Shown here in pieces: positions 11,387 to 64,000 of a stretch of DNA of 64,000 nucleotides. Within the stretch, counting starts at the first letter, position 1; the number at the start of each line of letters is the position of its first letter. The stretch is from Haliclystus octoradiatus (Eukaryota > Cnidaria > Staurozoa > Stauromedusae > Haliclystidae), in NCBI GenBank assembly GCA_916610825.1, contig OU744446.1, positions 22,081,223-22,145,222 on the forward strand. The letters run 5' to 3'. Position numbers and translations under genes: made by a program. The notes under the pieces were generated by a model. That model was given only the letters and a program-made list of their open reading frames with translations. It was not told the DNA's origin and ran no database searches.

Positions 11387-12041
11387 TCTACTACAGTACC
11401 GGTGCCGCCCAGTGATCAATTGATGACCAACTAAATGTGATCTGGTTGAATTAGTGAAAGGGCAATAAAATCTCACTTGATATCCTTTTCAAATTCAGAT
11501 TACTTAGAAGTAGCATTTAGGAATGCTTTGCTTCCTTATTACAACTTCGAAAATGAAGATGATGATTCTACAATGATGTTATTATAAATTAAACTACTTA
11601 CAGAATCTGATTCAAATATGTTGAATCTGATTCGCCTATCATCATCCGATTCATATCGGACCGCTATGAAATTATTTCTTGACGATAATGGAAAGAAGAA
11701 ATTGCAAGTATATCAAAGATATTATGAAATTCAGTTTTATAACTCATGGTCAGCTATATGATCCAGGGTTATCCATGGGTGTCCAGTAAATATATAAATT
11801 GCAATCATCAAGTCTCACAGTTAAAGAACAAGAAATAATCAGTTTTTTGATATTTGTGTTTCTTGTTCGAATTCTGTAGACCTAGTATAGCGTAAATGTA
11901 TATAGGTTTTACCATTAAAATCATAGGTCCTCATACATCGATCAATAATCTTTGAGTAATGTATTAAGTTATTGCCCCCGTGCATGCAGCTTGTATGCAT
12001 GTAGCCTCTATAACACGCATTGCGTGTAACTGGTATTCTAG
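11387..12041 (+). mobile_element. Non-autonomous Helitron, copy 1
   Basis: The 5' end begins TCTACTAC after an A. The 3' end has the perfect short hairpin ACACGCA-T-TGCGTGT (12013-12027), followed 10 nt later by CTAG and then T. TC start, subterminal hairpin, CTRR end, no TIR, no target duplication and insertion between A and T are the Helitron signature. About 650 bp long with no Rep/helicase coding. It is the same family, same orientation, as 29567-30240. Confidence 0.8.
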
Positions 12042-12807
12042 TAAAGAAAAATGTAAATCATATCTATCGAACGAAGACATCAACATTTATAAGCCACAAT
12101 TGTTGCTTTTAACCATAACACCCATAGACATAGCTTATGCTTCATAATATAAATAATCAAACTGTTTATTTTATCTTCAAATCATGATTACAAGTCATAC
12201 AGAAACTCTCCTAAAATGACGTCATCTTAGAAACTACGACGAGTGGGGATTTCAATATTAAATCGTTAATGGAACCAATAGTTTGGAAACAAGCATAAAC
12301 GATTTTGAAAAAAGGTAGTATATACCGAAGGTTGCTAATTTTATCAATGTTTAAATAAGTGTCACACTTCGAGAGCTATTCTTTTTATGAAATCCAAAAT
12401 TCAAATCCCAATGGTCTATTGACCGTGATTGGTTAAGAACAATGTTTGCAAAACACAAGTGACAATGCTAGCAACACCCACATGTAATAAAAAGAAAACC
12501 TTCAGTAACAGTTACCTCAATTTCGTAGAAAATAAACCAAACCAGTAGCATCAACATTATGAGTAAAAAAAGGAACACAGACGCATTACTACCCTATAAC
12601 TGTATAGACATTCATGCAAGGTATGCAATTGCAAGCCTTATTGATATAAAAACGCAGGTCTTAAAAATCAACCTATTATCTCAAAACTGCAGCTGTATTG
12701 GGTGTTATATCAAAACTCTCATTACACTCGTGTTCATCTATTGTGTTCGTAAAAAGATACTTTTGTTTCATAATTGTTTAAAATCAACTTTGATTTTATT
12801 AAGTAGA
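12042..12807. other. Unassigned AT-rich stretch
   Basis: No coding, RNA or repeat structure that I can support. Confidence 0.5.
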
Positions 12808-12892
12808 AGCCTTCGGCTTGCGGCCTGCGCCCGGGGACAGTCAGCCTTCGGCTTCCTCAAAGAGGTCGCTTCGCTCCCGTTAGTAGCCTGCA
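12808..12892. other. GC-rich island of unknown nature
   Basis: About 85 bp of markedly GC-rich sequence (CTTCGGCTTGCGGCCTGCGC and similar) in AT-rich surroundings. GCCTTCGGCTT occurs twice, at 12809 and 12844. No feature was recognised. Composition alone sets it apart from its neighbours. Confidence 0.5.
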
Positions 12893-13627
12893 GTAAATCT
12901 TGTCAAAGAGAATGTCAATGAAACAAAATAGTCATGAGAAGGAATTAGAAATGCAGCACACCACTGATAATTCATTTCAGTTTTGATAATTAATCCTTAC
13001 GTACATGTAAAGCATAGTGAAAAGGAGATAATAGATACTCTATTGTATTACATATTTCAAATCAAATAAATATGGGTTATCTATAGGTAAATTTTATGTT
13101 GACTACATAGTTCAAATTAAATAAATATGGATTGTATGTTAGGTAAGCAGTTAATGAACTTGTTTTCACAATGAAAGGCATTGGTATGTAAATATTATTG
13201 CTGTATCGGTTGAGTGAATCTCAGCATGAGTCATTGAGTGTAATAACAACAGGTCAGATTCTGAAATTTGATACAGTAAATTAGATAAATGAGAGACCCA
13301 AACTCTAATATTTTATTAACTTTAGCCAGCTTCTCACAGAGAGGACACATGTCTATAATGGTCACCATTCACCAACCTCATATAATAATGATTAAAGAAA
13401 ACAATGTCTGGTCACAGTGGACGTTGTCAATGTATGGCACATTATAAATGTACATTTCGATAAAACGATAGAAGGCAGCTAAATTACAACTCCAATTTTG
13501 TATTTATACAACTTACAACTGCTTGACGACTGAAAAGTACCACACTAATTCTCTGAATTTGTTTATTTGATATGGGTAAAATCTCTGTGTGTGCAGTGTG
13601 GATAACAGAACCGAACTGCTGACATAA
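12893..13627. other. Unassigned AT-rich stretch
   Basis: A short phrase, TTCAAATYAAATAAATATGG, is repeated at about 13059 and 13111, suggesting a local duplication. Otherwise nothing is recognised. Confidence 0.4.
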
Positions 13628-13775
13628 AACGGTGACACAGTAAATCCTTTCTTCTAACGATAGGCCTACGAAGAGCAGTTCATAACAAATCAAGCTATTG
13701 GCGATACAGTGACACAGTAATCTCTTCTGACAACGATGACTTGATAACAAAGTAGGCTATTAGGGATTATGATAG
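13628..13775. repeat. Degenerate two-unit tandem repeat (~73 bp)
   Basis: The unit beginning GGTGACACAGTAAATC (13631) recurs from about 13706 as AGTGACACAGTAATCTC. Both continue with a CTTCT...AACGAT segment and a CAA...CTATT end. The second unit is shorter. Confidence 0.5.
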
Positions 13776-14699
13776 CCTACTTAAAAGAAAACTAAAAGTA
13801 ACAATTTCCATCAGAGTCCTGTAAGCCCTCGTGCAGCAGGGAAAAAGCCACGGTAAAACTGACTTCGACAGACTTTACACGAAGCATTTAAACATTTGAG
13901 TTGTAAAAGACTTACCGAGAATTGTGTCTTCTGTTTGCGATGTAAAATGAAGTATTGTTGAACCACTTCTCCTTCTAGGCATATTGGAATACTTTTGCAA
14001 AATATGAAACACTTTTACAAAATATTGGCATCCATTAAAATAAAGCGTGCTCTAAAATTTGTGATGTTGCTAGGCATGACAGGATACACCAAGGAAAGCA
14101 GTTTATTTTCACAGAACTTCCTTCGAAATGACACGATTTTGGAAATTTTAATCGCAATTTATAGCATTTTAAACTGTAAAAACAAAACGTCGGATAGTCA
14201 AAGGCCTATAGATAACCCAGAAGTGTATAAGAAGTTTGGAAAGTGCTCTGCGGAAAAGGAGTTTAACAGTAATGAAACAATGGTGATTTGATCACAGACA
14301 GGGTTTGCGTATTATTATTATTAATAATTTAACTTGAGAGTTTGCTGTTTTTTTGTTGGCGAGAGAGGTAATTGCAGCTGTTTAACTTTCTGAATTGATT
14401 GTATCTGAAGCACATTTGAAAACTTACTTTGGAAGATTTTCCTTTGATTTTCTTTGTGAATTGCTGAATTTGTTTCATCTGGAAAAAGGGAATACAAAGA
14501 GACATCATTGGTTGTTAGTTAAAGGAATGCCATTCAGATGTTATTCGAGGGTTTTCAGTATCTTCACCTTTTTGTGGAAGACTTTGTTTGCCGTAAGAAT
14601 CACTATTGGTGCAAATTTTGAGTTTCCTACTTTTCATTATAAGGAAACTGTTAAAGCTGACTAAATTCATTCGAGTCAACTTTATTACTAACTTTTCAG
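13776..14699. other. Unassigned stretch between ZFYVE26 and the Gypsy/Helitron block
   Basis: Open frames here (for example 13995-14291 and 14395-14664, plus strand) look like chance frames. On the minus strand 13982-13916 there is an ATG, 22 codons and a good splice donor (CTCG|GTAAG), but no downstream exon could be tied to it. Confidence 0.4.
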
Positions 14700-14703
14700 T
14701 ATA

Positions 14704-14846
14704 CAGTGTAACCCACTTAAGTTCAAGTCAAAATTTCCAACGACTTTCGTTCCATTTATTCGATTTTGCACTTATCCGAGTTGTCAAATAAGGACTGAAG
14801 CACAATTTTTTTAGATGATGTACTTTGACACACTTGTCTTACACTG
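14704..14846. mobile_element. Short MITE with pogo/Tc1-like ends
   Basis: The ends read TACAGTGTAA (14702) and TTACACTGTA (to 14848), giving a short perfect terminal inverted repeat flanked by TA, the target site of Tc1/mariner and pogo elements. It is about 143 bp long with no coding capacity. Confidence 0.45.
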
Positions 14847-14904
14847 TATATACATTTATTTTGCATTTTAAAATTCTTCCACATACGGGGTAAACTACTA
14901 GCTT

Positions 14905-15053
14905 TAGCTGGTTAATGTTAGTATTTGCAGGAGCGTATTTGCGTTTAATAGCCGGATCCCCTTCCTGACGCAAACCAGTGATCGAACGCAAGACCATGTA
15001 GGTCGAGATCCAATGCCCTAGTCACTAAGGTTGCACTATTGCTTTCCGATAAT
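14905..15053 (-). mobile_element. tRNA-derived SINE-like repeat
   Basis: On the minus strand, AATAGTGCAACCTTAGTGAC (A-box-like, near 15044) precedes TTGCGTTCGATCAC (B-box-like, near 14990). After that comes GTCAGGAAGGGGATCCGGC, resembling a 3' segment common to many animal SINEs. It lies just downstream of the last recognised ZFYVE26 exon. Confidence 0.6.
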
Positions 15054-15093
15054 GACATGAGAGAAATAATAACATTTTCAGGAGTTACTTCAC

Positions 15094-63833
<48,740 letters not shown>

Positions 63834-64000
63834 CTACATAAGAGTAACTGGTTCATATTTTTCATTAATAGTGTCTATCTGGTGTGTGGTCTTTGTTTCC
63901 ATTATATTACCATGTGTGTGTTAAATGATTACTACTTCATGGGTTATTGGGTCCATATGGATTTTATTCACCAGTTATGTCATATCATGAAGTAGACAGG

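Noticed and set aside
13916-13982. Minus-strand ATG with 22 codons and a good donor
   Set aside because: No downstream exon or homology; chance is likely in this much sequence.

Overview
The window is nuclear DNA of an invertebrate animal. It is AT-rich, its genes have short exons and long introns, and it is densely packed with LTR, non-LTR, Penelope-like, Helitron and DNA transposons and with tRNA-derived SINE-like repeats. I cannot name the species from sequence alone.

The one host gene I can support lies on the minus strand. It is an ortholog of ZFYVE26 (spastizin, SPG15), the PI3P-binding FYVE protein that works with spatacsin and AP-5 in lysosome and autophagosome recycling. I placed 22 coding exons, plus one alternative, from 63833 down to 15094. 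They include the complete FYVE zinc finger (end of 55228-55499 plus 54462-54598) and the helical C-terminal region. The N-terminal exons lie beyond the right edge, and the last roughly 70 residues expected from the human protein were not found. Two introns exceed 12 kb and account for most of the window.

Layout: 1-1475 is featureless. 1855-11386 is a decayed minus-strand Gypsy element, interrupted by a MULE-like fold-back element (4093-5050, 9-bp target duplication), a LINE 3' fragment, a SINE and a 2.7-kb LINE. A Helitron abuts its 5' LTR (11387-12041). 12-15 kb is mostly unassigned. 15-25 kb carries the last nine ZFYVE26 exons, a short LTR element (18690-20625) and a truncated Penelope-like copy. 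26-33 kb is a nest of a dead LINE, a MITE, a Penelope-like element split by a hairpin repeat and a second Helitron, and a tail array holding a Tigger-like element that itself holds a hAT element.

34-38 kb has the youngest-looking element: a Penelope-like retroelement that is one nucleotide from an open frame, with GIY-YIG endonuclease and hammerhead-ribozyme-like motifs, bracketed by very long (TTA)n arrays. 44.2-44.5 kb has a 95-bp-arm palindrome made of that element's 3' end. 45489-52326 is a full-length BEL/Pao element with LTRs and a 5-bp target duplication (CGTAT), coding-damaged. 53-64 kb is comparatively clean and carries the FYVE exons and their upstream exons.

No wholly new system is evident. 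The most unusual features are the ribozyme-bearing Penelope elements, their inverted tail palindrome and giant trinucleotide arrays, and the nested transposons with readable target duplications, all inside a single neuronal-disease gene ortholog.
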